DNA of 32,726 nt from an uncultured Halorubrum sp. (GCF_937146585.1 NZ_CAKZRO010000071.1:1-32726), one strand, 5' to 3'; shown: positions 16,336 through 24,861, counted from the stretch's first letter. The notes: generated from the letters alone by a model not told the origin. Translations and numbers: made by a program.

Positions 16336-16341
16336 GGTGAT
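16336..16341 (+). promoter_or_regulatory. Shine-Dalgarno site of the Nfu-type gene
   Basis: GGTGAT lies 3 bases before the ATG at 16345 and matches the complement of the archaeal 16S 3' end (ATCACC). Most genes in this window lack such a site, so this transcript is probably leadered. Confidence 0.6.
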
Positions 16342-16344
16342 GTA

Positions 16345-16680
16345 ATGAGCGACGAGAGCGACGAAAGCCTCGCGGACCGGGTCGAGCAGTGGATGGTCGG
16401 ACAGATGCCGATCATTCAGATGCACGGCGGCACGAGCGTCGTGCGCGAGGCGGACCCCGAGACCGGCGAGGTCGTCGTGGAACTCGGCGGCACCTGCTCC
16501 GGCTGCGGCATCTCCAACATCACCGCCGACAACATCCGTCGCGACCTCATCATGGACTTCGAAGAGGTCGACAACGTCACCGTCCGGACCGCCTCCTCCG
16601 GCGACAACGGTGCGTCCACCGTCGAGGGCGGCCGCGGCGGGGAACTCAAACACGAGACCGAGTCCGCGAACCACTTCTGA
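16345..16680 (+). CDS. NifU C-terminal domain (Nfu-type) Fe-S carrier
   Basis: A 111-residue protein of the Nfu family, which carries and delivers iron-sulfur clusters to target proteins. The family core is [20 protein letters not shown], then [15 protein letters not shown] with the cluster-binding Cys51 and Cys54 (C-X2-C), then [14 protein letters not shown]. The C-terminal 30 residues are polar and Gly-rich and are not part of the domain. Conserved elements are all present; nothing is missing. It follows an anchored ferredoxin and a small membrane protein on the same strand, but gaps and a separate Shine-Dalgarno site suggest independent expression. It converges on the GH97 gene with 41 bp between. 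Confidence 0.92.
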   Translation: MSDESDESLADRVEQWMVGQMPIIQMHGGTSVVREADPETGEVVVELGGTCSGCGISNITADNIRRDLIMDFEEVDNVTVRTASSGDNGASTVEGGRGGELKHETESANHF

Positions 16681-16721
16681 ACGCGGCGGGCGCTCCCGCC
16701 GCGGCTCTTCTCTCTCCTCCG

Positions 16722-19700
16722 CTACAGCGGCGTGAACGGTATCGTCGCCAGCGTGTCGGCGTCGTAAGCGAGCGCGTCAGCCTGCGACGTACCGTCGGGC
16801 GTGATCAGGTCGATGACGCTCGGTGCGTTGCCCGCCGCGCCCTCCTTGGCGCCGCCGAAGACGAACCCGCCGGCCTCGACCTGTACGTCGCGGAACGCGC
16901 CGAAGTCCTCCGAGCCGACGACCGGGCAGACTTCCCAGTCGGCGATCTCGGCCCCGTTTACCGCCGTCTTGGGTATCGAGACGATCGCGACGTTCGACTC
17001 GAAGCTGGCGAAGACGTTCGGCGAGCCGAGACCGTTGTCGTTCGCATCGACGATCCCGCTCCCGAAGCCGCTGGCGGAGACCCGGTACTGCCACGGGTCC
17101 GCGAACTCGGCGGTGACGCCGAGGTCGCCGATCTCCGTCGTCCGACCGCCGCTCGCCGACGGGTCGCGGAGGTAAACGACGAAGTAGTGTGGCGAGAAGG
17201 TCCCGCCGAAGGCGTCGTACAGGTTCTCGACCTCGAAGGCGAACCGGTACTCCTCGTCCGTCTCCAGCACGCGGAACGAGCGCAGATCGAACGCGCCGTC
17301 TTGAAACGCGCCGTCGGTCGGATAGGCGTACCCACCCGGTCCGTTGTCGTCGCCGGCGGGATCGGTGAACTCGGCGATGAGGTCGCCGGGCGCGACCGTG
17401 ACGGTCCCCGACGCCAACTCCGCCCCGCCGTCCGGCTCTCGGACGACGATATCGAACGTCCCGATCCGCGAGATGCGGAAGCCGATCTCGACCGTCTCGT
17501 CCGTCGCGTTCGGCGGGAGCCGGACGTTGCCGAGCGCCTCGACCTCGCCGTCGACGAGTATCTCGACGTTCGTCCCGCCGACGAAGTCTGCGTCGTTGGA
17601 GCCGGTCGCGGTGATGAACGCCTCGTCGAGGTCGGCCTCGTCGGCGATCTCGACCGTCAAGTCCTGCTCCGGGCGCTCGTACTCGGGGAGCCGGTCGATC
17701 TCGCGGCCCCGCGCCGGACGCAACTTGACTGCGGTCCCGCCGCTCGGCGCGAGCGACGCGAGCAGCGTGGTCGACGGGTCGACCACCGCCTCGTCGATGC
17801 GGACCCCGGTCGGGTCCAGGTCGACGCCTGCGCCGACCGCGTCCGAGTAGATCTCCGCGACGTACTTCCGACCTTTCCGGCCCTTGCCGCGACCGTTTCC
17901 GTTTCCACGGCCGTTGCCGCGACCGTTGCCGTTGCCGTTGCCGCGGCCCTTCCCTTTGCCGTTGCCGCGGCCCTCGCCGCGCCCCTTTCCGCGTCCCGGC
18001 GCGCCGCCGGAGTTGCCGGGGGCGTTCCCCGAGTTGCCGGGCGCGAGGAAGTCGAACGGCACGTCGACCGCGCGGCCGTCGCCGTCCGTCATGACGCCGA
18101 CGTACCACTCGTCACCGTGCCGGCGGGCGATCGCGAGGTAGTCGCCGATCGCGGCGCCGACGACGCGCGTCTCGTCCCAGCCGGCCGCCGGGACCGACTC
18201 GATGAAGCCGAACTCCGGCTCGGCGTCGAAGTTCTCGCTCTCGGGGACGTACCCCTCGTACTCGGCCGGGACCGGCGACGGCTCGCCGGACTCGGTGACC
18301 GCGACGGTGTTGAGGTTGAAGCCGCCCACGTCGCCGCTGAAGCCGCCGTCGCCGCTCTCGTAGTCGAGCTCGATCGCGACCTCGTTGTCGCCCGCGTCGA
18401 GTTCGACCTCGGTCGTGAACACCTGCCAGTCGTCCCAGTACTCGGTGAAGTCGGGCTCGACGGTTCGGCGCTCGTCGTTGACTCGCAGCGTCGCCCGCGG
18501 CGTGCCGGCGTCGATCACGCGGCCCGCGTTCTCCTCGGCGTCGCTCGCGTACCGGAGGTGAAGGTCGTACGTCCCGGCGCTCGGCACGTCCTCGACCGTG
18601 AACGACACCGACGACCCGCTGGGCGCGCGGTTGGGGTCGACGGCGACGAAGTTGGTCCCGAACGCGTCCCGCCACGAGTCGTCCGTGACGAGCCCGTCGA
18701 GGTCGCCGGCGGCGGCCTGGAGCGCCTCCCCGACCCCGAACGTCTCGTCGACGTACCCCTCGATCCGGTCGGCGGCCATCTGGAGGCCGCTGAGGTACGT
18801 CGGGTACATCGCGAGCTGCTTCGCCCGCGTCGTCTGGATCTGGTCGCCGCGGTCGTCGCCGAACGTGATGTCGAAGATGCCCGGCTGGAAGCTCACCGGG
18901 CCGGCGAGGTTCCGCGTGAACGGCAGCGTGACGTGGTGGTCGCGGCCGACGTTCGAGCCGAGCTGGCCGAACCCGTCGTACTCCTGGGCCTTCACGACCT
19001 CGCGGTTCGCCACGTTCGGGTAGGTCCGGATCTCGCCGGTCGGCTTGATCCCCTCGTGGATCTCCAGGAGCTGGCGGTTCGCGGCCGCCTCCCGGATCAC
19101 GAGCCGGTGGTGGTTCACCGCGAGCTGGTTGTGCTGGTTGTGGGTCGGGTCGGCGCCGTCGCCGTCGATGCCGAGCCCCGGGTCGGAGACGTAGCCGTTC
19201 TTGATCGAGTTGATCCCCTCGGCCTCGTACCCCGCGAACACGTCCTCGTCGAGGATCGCGGTCTCGTACTGGGGGATGTTCCCCGCCGTCTCGTTGTGGA
19301 TCGTCATCTCGACGGGGTCAGGGAGCGACGCGCCGAACGCCGTCACCTCGGGCACGTCGAAGTCGGGGGTCGAGCCGTCCACCCCGAACTCGAAGCCGGT
19401 GCCGTCGCCGGGGTAGGTGTCCCACCCCTCGTTCCACCCCTCGACGAGGACGCTGTCGAGCCCGTTCTCGCTCGCGAAGCGCATGTACCGCTTCATCCGC
19501 TCGGTGCGCGCGCCGTGGACGTACGCCGCCGCGTCATCCGCACCGTCGAACGACTCGTCGGCCCGGTACTCCCAGTTCGCCTGCCCCGCGATCATCGTCC
19601 ACCAGATGCCGACGTACTTGCGGGGCTCGATCCAGTCCGTGTCCGGCTCGCCGCCCGCGGTCGGCAGCGCCGACTCGTCGAGCGAGTCCGCGAGCAGCGG

Positions 19701-20684
19701 GACGAGCTGCGACTCGATCAGCTCGCCCGGCCGGTCGACGACTTGGATCGTCCGCCACGGCGTCGCCGCCGGCAGGTCGAGCGAGGCCCGCGACCCGTCG
19801 GGCAGTGGGGTGAGCTCGGTCGCGAACGCCGTCCCGCCGCCGTCGCTCCGGGGCGCGAGCGTCGCGGCCGCGTAGTCGTCGAGGTTCGCCTCGTGGACGC
19901 TGAGGTACGCGTCGCCCGCGTCCACCGTGAGCGGGGTGTGCGCGCCCTCTCGCATCGGCGTGCCGTTCGGTCGCCGGTTCTCGACCCCGCCCGGGATCTC
20001 AGACAGCGGCGTCTCGGCGTACTCCTGCTCGAACCGGGGATTCGTCACCGCGTTCGCGATCCACCAGGCGTCGTAGTCGTCCGCGAAGTCGACTCCGGTG
20101 TTCTCCGCGTCGATCACCGCCTTTTCTGAGTTGCTCGCGAACTCCTCGCGCAGCACCGTCCGGAACCCGATCCCGTCGTCGAACACGCGGACTTGGAGGG
20201 TGGCGGTGCGGCCGTCCTCGGCGGGGGAGTCGTCGGCGGCCGCGTCCGCGAGCCCGACGCTGAGGGCGTTGTACTCGGCCTCGACCTCGTCGTAGGCGCC
20301 CCACACCGGCTCCCACTCCTCGGTCGAGATCGCCCGGATCGTCCCGGTGACCGCGACCGGCCCGTCCGCCCCCTCGGCGCTCGCGCCGAACGCCGACTGG
20401 TTCCGGAAGTCGAACCCGAGCCGCGACGGGCCGACGTAGGTCGTCCCGTTCCGCGCGACCTCGTAGGTCGGGACGCCGTCCGAGACGTCGACCGTCACCG
20501 CGATCGACCCGTCCGGCGATTCGATCGTCTGAACCGGGTCGTCGGCGTCGTTGGCCACCGGCGCGGCGTCGTCGGCCGACACGTCCCGCGAGTAGGCGGC
20601 CGCCGCCACAAGCGCCCCCACGCTCCCGAGGAACCCCCGCCGGCTCGTCTCTCCGAACGTTTGCTGTGATCGTTTCTCACTCAT
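16722..20684 (-). CDS. Exported multidomain GH97 alpha-glucosidase-like enzyme
   Basis: A 1320-residue glycoside hydrolase family 97 protein, nearly twice the usual length. A Tat signal (SRRGFLG, Arg15-Arg16) exports it folded. The GH97 N-domain spans about 52-330 and the barrel about 335-680. Glu474, Glu544, Glu562 and Glu568 occur in HNETAGNIPQYE, EIHEGIKPTG and REVVKAQE. Their spacing matches, from memory, the catalytic and calcium-binding Glu439/508/526/532 of the inverting alpha-glucosidase SusB. A CBM-like beta domain (about 688-800) sits before the GH97 C-domain (about 820-1000), which is split by a Gly-Arg/Asn/Lys insert (881-939). A glucodextranase-type C-terminal domain (about 1105-1320, DPAGDDNGPGGYAYPT) ends it. 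Likely substrate: extracellular alpha-glucan, inferred. Confidence 0.93.
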   Translation of the reverse strand: MSEKRSQQTFGETSRRGFLGSVGALVAAAAYSRDVSADDAAPVANDADDPVQTIESPDGSIAVTVDVSDGVPTYEVARNGTTYVGPSRLGFDFRNQSAFGASAEGADGPVAVTGTIRAISTEEWEPVWGAYDEVEAEYNALSVGLADAAADDSPAEDGRTATLQVRVFDDGIGFRTVLREEFASNSEKAVIDAENTGVDFADDYDAWWIANAVTNPRFEQEYAETPLSEIPGGVENRRPNGTPMREGAHTPLTVDAGDAYLSVHEANLDDYAAATLAPRSDGGGTAFATELTPLPDGSRASLDLPAATPWRTIQVVDRPGELIESQLVPLLADSLDESALPTAGGEPDTDWIEPRKYVGIWWTMIAGQANWEYRADESFDGADDAAAYVHGARTERMKRYMRFASENGLDSVLVEGWNEGWDTYPGDGTGFEFGVDGSTPDFDVPEVTAFGASLPDPVEMTIHNETAGNIPQYETAILDEDVFAGYEAEGINSIKNGYVSDPGLGIDGDGADPTHNQHNQLAVNHHRLVIREAAANRQLLEIHEGIKPTGEIRTYPNVANREVVKAQEYDGFGQLGSNVGRDHHVTLPFTRNLAGPVSFQPGIFDITFGDDRGDQIQTTRAKQLAMYPTYLSGLQMAADRIEGYVDETFGVGEALQAAAGDLDGLVTDDSWRDAFGTNFVAVDPNRAPSGSSVSFTVEDVPSAGTYDLHLRYASDAEENAGRVIDAGTPRATLRVNDERRTVEPDFTEYWDDWQVFTTEVELDAGDNEVAIELDYESGDGGFSGDVGGFNLNTVAVTESGEPSPVPAEYEGYVPESENFDAEPEFGFIESVPAAGWDETRVVGAAIGDYLAIARRHGDEWYVGVMTDGDGRAVDVPFDFLAPGNSGNAPGNSGGAPGRGKGRGEGRGNGKGKGRGNGNGNGRGNGRGNGNGRGKGRKGRKYVAEIYSDAVGAGVDLDPTGVRIDEAVVDPSTTLLASLAPSGGTAVKLRPARGREIDRLPEYERPEQDLTVEIADEADLDEAFITATGSNDADFVGGTNVEILVDGEVEALGNVRLPPNATDETVEIGFRISRIGTFDIVVREPDGGAELASGTVTVAPGDLIAEFTDPAGDDNGPGGYAYPTDGAFQDGAFDLRSFRVLETDEEYRFAFEVENLYDAFGGTFSPHYFVVYLRDPSASGGRTTEIGDLGVTAEFADPWQYRVSASGFGSGIVDANDNGLGSPNVFASFESNVAIVSIPKTAVNGAEIADWEVCPVVGSEDFGAFRDVQVEAGGFVFGGAKEGAAGNAPSVIDLITPDGTSQADALAYDADTLATIPFTPL
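17868..18044 (-). repeat. Gly-Arg/Asn/Lys low-complexity insert in GH97
   Basis: Residues 881-939 read as PGNSG-type units and then alternate Gly with Arg, Asn or Lys, for example GRGNGRGNGNGRGKGRKGRK. The DNA is a 6-bp-periodic imperfect repeat. It breaks the GH97 C-domain between VPFDFLAPG and YVAEIYSDAVGAG, which normally adjoin. The charge is strongly basic inside an acidic halophilic protein. Confidence 0.9.
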
Positions 20685-20708
20685 TCCGTCCGCAGCGTGT
20701 ATGCGATG

Positions 20709-20716
20709 AATAATAA
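20709..20716 (-). promoter_or_regulatory. TATA box for GH97
   Basis: TTATTATT on the minus strand is centred about 28 nt before the ATG at 20684, in an AT-rich patch that stands out from the surrounding GC-rich DNA. Confidence 0.65.
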
Positions 20717-20731
20717 TGCTATTGTAACGAA

Positions 20732-20751
20732 TCGAAGTGATTGGATTTCGA
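20732..20751. promoter_or_regulatory. Inverted repeat upstream of the GH97 promoter
   Basis: TCGAA (20732-20736) and TTCGA (20747-20751) form an inverted repeat with a 10-bp spacer, about 15-40 bp upstream of the TATA box. That is where an activator or repressor could act on GH97 transcription. The regulator is unknown. Both arms sit in a rare AT-rich stretch. Confidence 0.35.
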
Positions 20752-20804
20752 AACGACCGAGTCGACGCGTCCCGACGGCCGGACCGCCGCTCTCGGACCG
20801 ACTC

Positions 20805-22307
20805 CTACAACGCGTTTTCGAGCGCCGAGGCGACGCTCCGCGCCTTCTCGGCCAGCGGCTCGGGGGTGTGGCCGGCCGCGACCGACTCGGCCAACTCGTC
20901 GTCGTCGACGCGCTCGACGGTCCCGTCCGGGTGTTTCATCACGTCGACGTGGAGGTCGACGTAGCGGGCCGCGTCGGGGAACACCTCGACGGGCGTACAG
21001 ACGTTGACGTACGTCCCGCGGACGGCCCCGTCGCGCCCGCGGTACGTGGTCGGGTACCACCAGCGGCCCTCCTTCAGGCTCGTCTCGGCGACGTCGCCGG
21101 CCTCGCGGTCGACGCCGAGGCCGTCGTAGGTCCCGCCGCCGCTCATCTCCCGCTCGACGGTGACCGTCCCGTCCGCGTCGACCCCGGTGACCGTCGCCTC
21201 CCCGAGCGTGATCAGCCGCCCGTCGGGCTTCCCGTGGTCGATCCGGAGCGCGTCGCCCTCGCGCGGGCCGAACGCGTCGGCCACGACCGCGAACGGGAAC
21301 TCGGCGTCGGCGGCGGGGGCGCAGAGCGCCTCGGCGAGGTCGACCCCGGCGGAGGCGTCCGACGACCCGGCCTTCACGCGGTGGTGACCCGGCATCGTCG
21401 CGGTCGCGGTCCGCCGCGCGTCGTCGAGCCCGCCCCGGCTCTCCCGGCCGAACCAGACCCAGACGCCGGCGTTGGGCGCGGCGAGCGGGGCGTCGCGGAG
21501 CCGGCCCCTCTCGTCGAGTACGCCGAGCCCGTCGTCGGCTCCGCCCTCGCCGTCCGCTCCGGTCGCCGCGCGCAGTCCCTCGGCGGCCTCGACCGCCGCG
21601 TCGAGGCCGGTGGTGAGCGCTTCCGTGTCGGCGTCGACGGCCGGAGGCCGCCACACCGCCCGCCAGCCCGCCGGCGGGTCGAGGTCGAGGAGGTCGAGCA
21701 TCCCGGCCAGCTCGCGGGCCGCCTCGTCGTCCCGGACGTCGACGCGCGTCCCGGACCCCGGTTCGAGCGCGACGAGGTCGCCGCCGACCCGCAGCCTCCC
21801 GGCGAGCTCGGGGCGGCGGTCGGTCCACGGCGCGGCCGACTCGCGCACCTGGACCCGGACCGGATCGCCCGTCTCGACCCGGGCGTCGACGCCGCCGTAC
21901 GGGAGGTATCCCTCGGCGGCCGCGGCGGGCGCGCCCCTCGCCCCGCCGCCGTCGCCCGGGCGCCCGTCGTCGGCTCGGAGGTCGACCACCGCGCCGCCGC
22001 CGAGGGTCTCCGTCACCTCGCCGTCGAGGACGGTCCCCGGCGGCGTCGGGTCGGGCCACGCGAGCGCGTCGCGCCCCGCGCCGGTCAGGAGGCCCCGGAC
22101 CGCGTCGAGCGCGTCGGGGTCGCCGCTCGCGCCGACCCCCTGTCGGTCCGCGCTCGTCTCGATCCGGACGTCCGGCGGCTCGGTCCCGAACTCGGCTTCG
22201 AACCGCCGGCGGATCGGCGGCGATGCGTCGACCACCTCGTGGCCGTCGTCGAGCAGGCGCGCGGTGAGCGCCGTCGCGTAGATGCCGCGGACGCGGGCAC
22301 GGGCCAT
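20805..22307 (-). CDS. FAU-1 family RNA-binding protein / ribonuclease (DUF402)
   Basis: A 500-residue protein resembling archaeal FAU-1, which binds AU-rich RNA and has RNase E/G-like activity, implicated in rRNA processing in Pyrococcus work as I recall. The N terminus (RARVRGIYATALTARLLDDG) is followed by an S1-like RNA-binding region (about 95-185). The C terminus carries the DUF402 domain, including YVNVCTPVEVFPDAARYVDL, VMKHPDG and the acidic VDDDELAE. Acidic, low-complexity insertions occur near 120-130 and 250-275. The ATG at 22307 was chosen because it lies 2 bp after the upstream gene's stop and matches the family start; the longer upstream frame is not supported. Confidence 0.88.
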   Translation of the reverse strand: MARARVRGIYATALTARLLDDGHEVVDASPPIRRRFEAEFGTEPPDVRIETSADRQGVGASGDPDALDAVRGLLTGAGRDALAWPDPTPPGTVLDGEVTETLGGGAVVDLRADDGRPGDGGGARGAPAAAAEGYLPYGGVDARVETGDPVRVQVRESAAPWTDRRPELAGRLRVGGDLVALEPGSGTRVDVRDDEAARELAGMLDLLDLDPPAGWRAVWRPPAVDADTEALTTGLDAAVEAAEGLRAATGADGEGGADDGLGVLDERGRLRDAPLAAPNAGVWVWFGRESRGGLDDARRTATATMPGHHRVKAGSSDASAGVDLAEALCAPAADAEFPFAVVADAFGPREGDALRIDHGKPDGRLITLGEATVTGVDADGTVTVEREMSGGGTYDGLGVDREAGDVAETSLKEGRWWYPTTYRGRDGAVRGTYVNVCTPVEVFPDAARYVDLHVDVMKHPDGTVERVDDDELAESVAAGHTPEPLAEKARSVASALENAL

Positions 22308-22309
22308 CG

Positions 22310-22702
22310 TCAGAGGGCCTCGCGCTCGCGCGCGAACCGCACGCGGTCGTTCACCGTGTCCCCGAGCGAGAGCTCGACGACCGTCGGCGCGCCGCCGCCG
22401 TCCTCCCGGAGGATCCGCCCGCCCTCCACCGGGACGCCCCAGCCGTCGAGCGAGAGGTAGCCGCGGAGGTCGCTCCCGTGCGTGAACAGGTCGACGTCGG
22501 CGCTCCCGTGTTCCTGGATCGACTCGGCGCTGTGCGCCATCTCCATGTCGGAATAGTAGGGGCCGTCTCTCTCGAAGAACGCTCGGAGCCGGTCGGCGTC
22601 TCTCGCGACCAGTTCCGCGACTCGGTCCGAGGCGTCGGCGACGGCGTCGGCGTCCAGCCCGGCCTCCTTCAGGGCGCGCTGGACCCGCGGGTCGAAGTGC
22701 AT
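22310..22702 (-). CDS. Conserved-looking small protein cotranscribed with the FAU-1 gene
   Basis: I do not recognise a characterised family for this 130-residue protein. It starts MHFDPRVQRALKEAGLDADA, continues with a helical, charged segment (VADASDRVAELVARDADRLRA), and has a distinctive central stretch, YYSDMEMAHSAESIQEHGSA then DLFTHGSDLRGYLSLDGWGV, that looks like a conserved core with three His. No cysteine pairs, membrane segment or signal peptide. It ends 2 bp before the FAU-1 gene, so the two are almost surely one transcript and may act together in RNA metabolism (inference). A TATA-like GATTGAAAC lies about 27 nt upstream. Confidence 0.8.
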   Translation of the reverse strand: MHFDPRVQRALKEAGLDADAVADASDRVAELVARDADRLRAFFERDGPYYSDMEMAHSAESIQEHGSADVDLFTHGSDLRGYLSLDGWGVPVEGGRILREDGGGAPTVVELSLGDTVNDRVRFAREREAL

Positions 22703-22812
22703 ACCCCGCCTTCGCCCGCCGCGGTTTCAATCCTGTCGGCCGCGGGCCGGCCGCGCTCGGTGACGCGAGTTCCGTTCCCCGTTCTCGATCCGCCCGCTCG
22801 GTCCCGCCCATC

Positions 22813-22820
22813 GGTTAAGT
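22813..22820 (+). promoter_or_regulatory. TATA-like box for the PrsW-type gene
   Basis: GGTTAAGT is centred about 27 nt before the ATG at 22844, supporting that leaderless start over the longer upstream frame. Confidence 0.55.
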
Positions 22821-22843
22821 CATCGGGGGGCGAAACGGGGGCC

Positions 22844-23854
22844 ATGCCAACCGACGAGGACCCGATCGCGTCTCGGGCCGACGACGACCGCGACCTCTAC
22901 GACGTCGCGACGTGGGAGGAGCGCACCTCCCTCGACGGGCTGTCGGTCGCGCTGTACTGGCTCCTCACGCGCTCCGCGAAGGCCGGGGTCGTCCTCGTCG
23001 CGCTCGTCGGCCTCTTGGCGATCCTCGGTTCCTTCGGGCTCGGGCTCCTCTTCGACCCGGCCATCGCGATCCTCCTCGGGCTCTCCGTGATCCCCGCCCT
23101 CGGCTTGGCCGCGTACGTGTACGTCTCGGACGTGACGACCGGCGAGCCGCTGTCGCTCCTCGTGGCGACGTTCCTCCTGTCGATCCTCACCGCGACGTTC
23201 GCGGCGATACTGAACAGCGTGCTCCAGCCGTACTTCCGGCCGCTCGGGTTCCTCGGGATCGTCGTGTTCTTCTTCGTCGTCGTCGGCCCGATCGAGGAGT
23301 CCGTGAAGCTGCTCGCGGTGCGGCTGTACGCGTACACCGACGACCGCTTCGACGCCGTCATCGACGGCGCGGTGTACGGGGCCATCGCGGGCCTCGGCTT
23401 CGTCGTCATCGAGAACTTCGTGTACATCGCCCAGAACGTCGACATGGCGGAGCTGACGGTCGGGATCGCGACGCTCGGCGCGGGCGACGGCATCGCCGCG
23501 CTCCGGGCGCTCGCCGGCCCCGGCCACGTCGTCTACTCGGCGTTCGCGGGCTACTACCTCGGGCTCGCGAAGTTCAATCCCGGGAACCGCGGCCCGATCA
23601 TCGTGAAGGGGCTCGTCCTCGCGGCCGCGATCCACGCGCTGTACAACACCCTCGTCGGCCCGGTGACCGGCGTCGCCGCGGGACTTTTCGGCCTCCCGCA
23701 GGTCGTCGCGCTGTTCGGCTTCGTCGTCGTCTTCCAGGGCGCGTTCGGCTACGTCCTCATCCGGAAGATCCGGCGCTACCGCGACGCATACCTCGACACG
23801 CGCGACGCGGTCGGCGCCGACGTCGAGCCCGAGCTCGACGAGTTCGAACAGTAG
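22844..23854 (+). CDS. PrsW family intramembrane metalloprotease
   Basis: A 336-residue membrane protein of the PrsW/Abi-like superfamily, in which Bacillus PrsW cuts an anti-sigma factor. About eight hydrophobic helices follow a charged N-terminal tail of about 40 residues. Family motifs sit in the helices: GPIEESVKLLAVR (Glu-Glu pair), VIENFVYIAQN, GHVVYSAFAGYYLGLAKF (His), and AIHALYNTLV (His), together the expected metal and catalytic residues. The start is a leaderless ATG just after a TATA-like box. Archaea lack sigma factors, so the substrate must differ; no obvious membrane-anchored regulator is next to it. It converges with the ROK gene. Confidence 0.92.
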   Translation: MPTDEDPIASRADDDRDLYDVATWEERTSLDGLSVALYWLLTRSAKAGVVLVALVGLLAILGSFGLGLLFDPAIAILLGLSVIPALGLAAYVYVSDVTTGEPLSLLVATFLLSILTATFAAILNSVLQPYFRPLGFLGIVVFFFVVVGPIEESVKLLAVRLYAYTDDRFDAVIDGAVYGAIAGLGFVVIENFVYIAQNVDMAELTVGIATLGAGDGIAALRALAGPGHVVYSAFAGYYLGLAKFNPGNRGPIIVKGLVLAAAIHALYNTLVGPVTGVAAGLFGLPQVVALFGFVVVFQGAFGYVLIRKIRRYRDAYLDTRDAVGADVEPELDEFEQ

Positions 23855-23883
23855 CCCCGCCGAGCGTCCGTCTCCTCCGCCGG

Positions 23884-24861
23884 TCAGGGCGCGTTCTCGA
23901 CGCGCGAGCGGTCGCCCGTCCCGCTCGTCAGCGCGCTCGCGAGCGCCCCCTTCACCACGACGTCGTCGCCGAGGTCGGTGAGCCGCACCTCCGGGACGTT
24001 GATGAACACCATCTCCGGGAGCTTCTCGCGGATCGGGTCGAGGACGCGGTCGGGATTGTTCAGCGCGACCGCGCCGCCGACGCTCACGACGATCGGCGCG
24101 TACGCGTGGATGACGTTGGCGATCCCCATGGCGTTCCAGTGGGCGACCTGGTCGATCACGTGGTCGGCGAAGGTGTCCTCGCCCGCCGCCTCGAACACGT
24201 CGACCGCGGAGAAGTCGGGGTCCTCGATCGGGAGGCTCGTCTCGATCGGATCCTCCTCGTACAGCTCGCGGGCGTACTTCGGGATGTTGTTGCCCGAGCA
24301 GTACCCCTCCCAGTGGCCGTCGAGGCCGCAGCCGCAGGTCATGAACCCGTGCGGGTCGACGGTCATGTGCCCGACCTCGCCGGCGTTGCCGTCCCACCCC
24401 GAGAGGACGTTGCCGTCGACGGCGACGCCCGCGCCGATCCCCGAGGAGATGGTGAGGTACACCATGTCGTCGGGGTTGCGCTCGGAGTGGAACCGCTCGC
24501 CGATGACGCCCGCGATGGTGTCGTTGTGGAGGTACACCTCGTCGGTGTCGAGCAGTCGCCCCACCGGCCCGACGAGCGGGATGCGCTCGACGGTGTCCGG
24601 GAGGTTCGCGGGTCCCTGGACGACCCCCTCTGCCAGGTCGAGCGGGCCGATCGAGCCGATCCCGGCCGCGGTCGCCTCGTTCGGCGCGATCCCGGCGTCG
24701 GTACACGCCCGCCGCACCACGTCCAAGACGGCCTCGGTGACGGCGATACCGCTCGGTCCGCGCGGGGTGCCTCGCGACGCGGAGCCGAGGACGGCCGCGG
24801 TCTCGTCGCCGACGACCGCCCGGACGTTCGTCGCCCCGAGATCGACGCCCACGTAGTACAT
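23884..24861 (-). CDS. ROK family sugar kinase (glucokinase-like)
   Basis: A 325-residue ROK kinase, likely phosphorylating glucose with ATP in the cytoplasm. The phosphate-binding loop is DLGATNVRA (7-15). The catalytic Asp114 lies in LHNDTIAGVIGE, and ISSGIGAGVAVDG (139-150) follows. The zinc-site region is GHM (His165) followed by CGCGLDGHWE. The third ligand position, usually Cys in bacterial ROK (CGCxxxGCxE), is His183 here, and Cys188 follows in EGYCSG. It lies 1.6 kb from the FAU-1 gene set and on the same strand as GH97 but with its own TATA, so a link to GH97 is thematic only. The exact sugar cannot be told. Confidence 0.9.
   Translation of the reverse strand: MYYVGVDLGATNVRAVVGDETAAVLGSASRGTPRGPSGIAVTEAVLDVVRRACTDAGIAPNEATAAGIGSIGPLDLAEGVVQGPANLPDTVERIPLVGPVGRLLDTDEVYLHNDTIAGVIGERFHSERNPDDMVYLTISSGIGAGVAVDGNVLSGWDGNAGEVGHMTVDPHGFMTCGCGLDGHWEGYCSGNNIPKYARELYEEDPIETSLPIEDPDFSAVDVFEAAGEDTFADHVIDQVAHWNAMGIANVIHAYAPIVVSVGGAVALNNPDRVLDPIREKLPEMVFINVPEVRLTDLGDDVVVKGALASALTSGTGDRSRVENAP

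Noticed and set aside
17868..18044. Considered as a CRISPR or DNA repeat array
   Set aside because: The repeats are short, imperfect 6-bp units that keep the GH97 frame; there are no spacers and no cas genes.
16389..20129. Very long plus-strand open frame of over 1200 codons opposite the GH97 gene
   Set aside because: It is a shadow: high-GC codon bias opens antisense frames. It has no recognisable domain, no promoter, and the GH97 frame on the other strand has clear family motifs.
20805..22811. Longer start for the FAU-1 gene at 22811
   Set aside because: It would run through the 22310-22702 gene; the ATG at 22307 matches the family start and lies 2 bp after that gene's stop.
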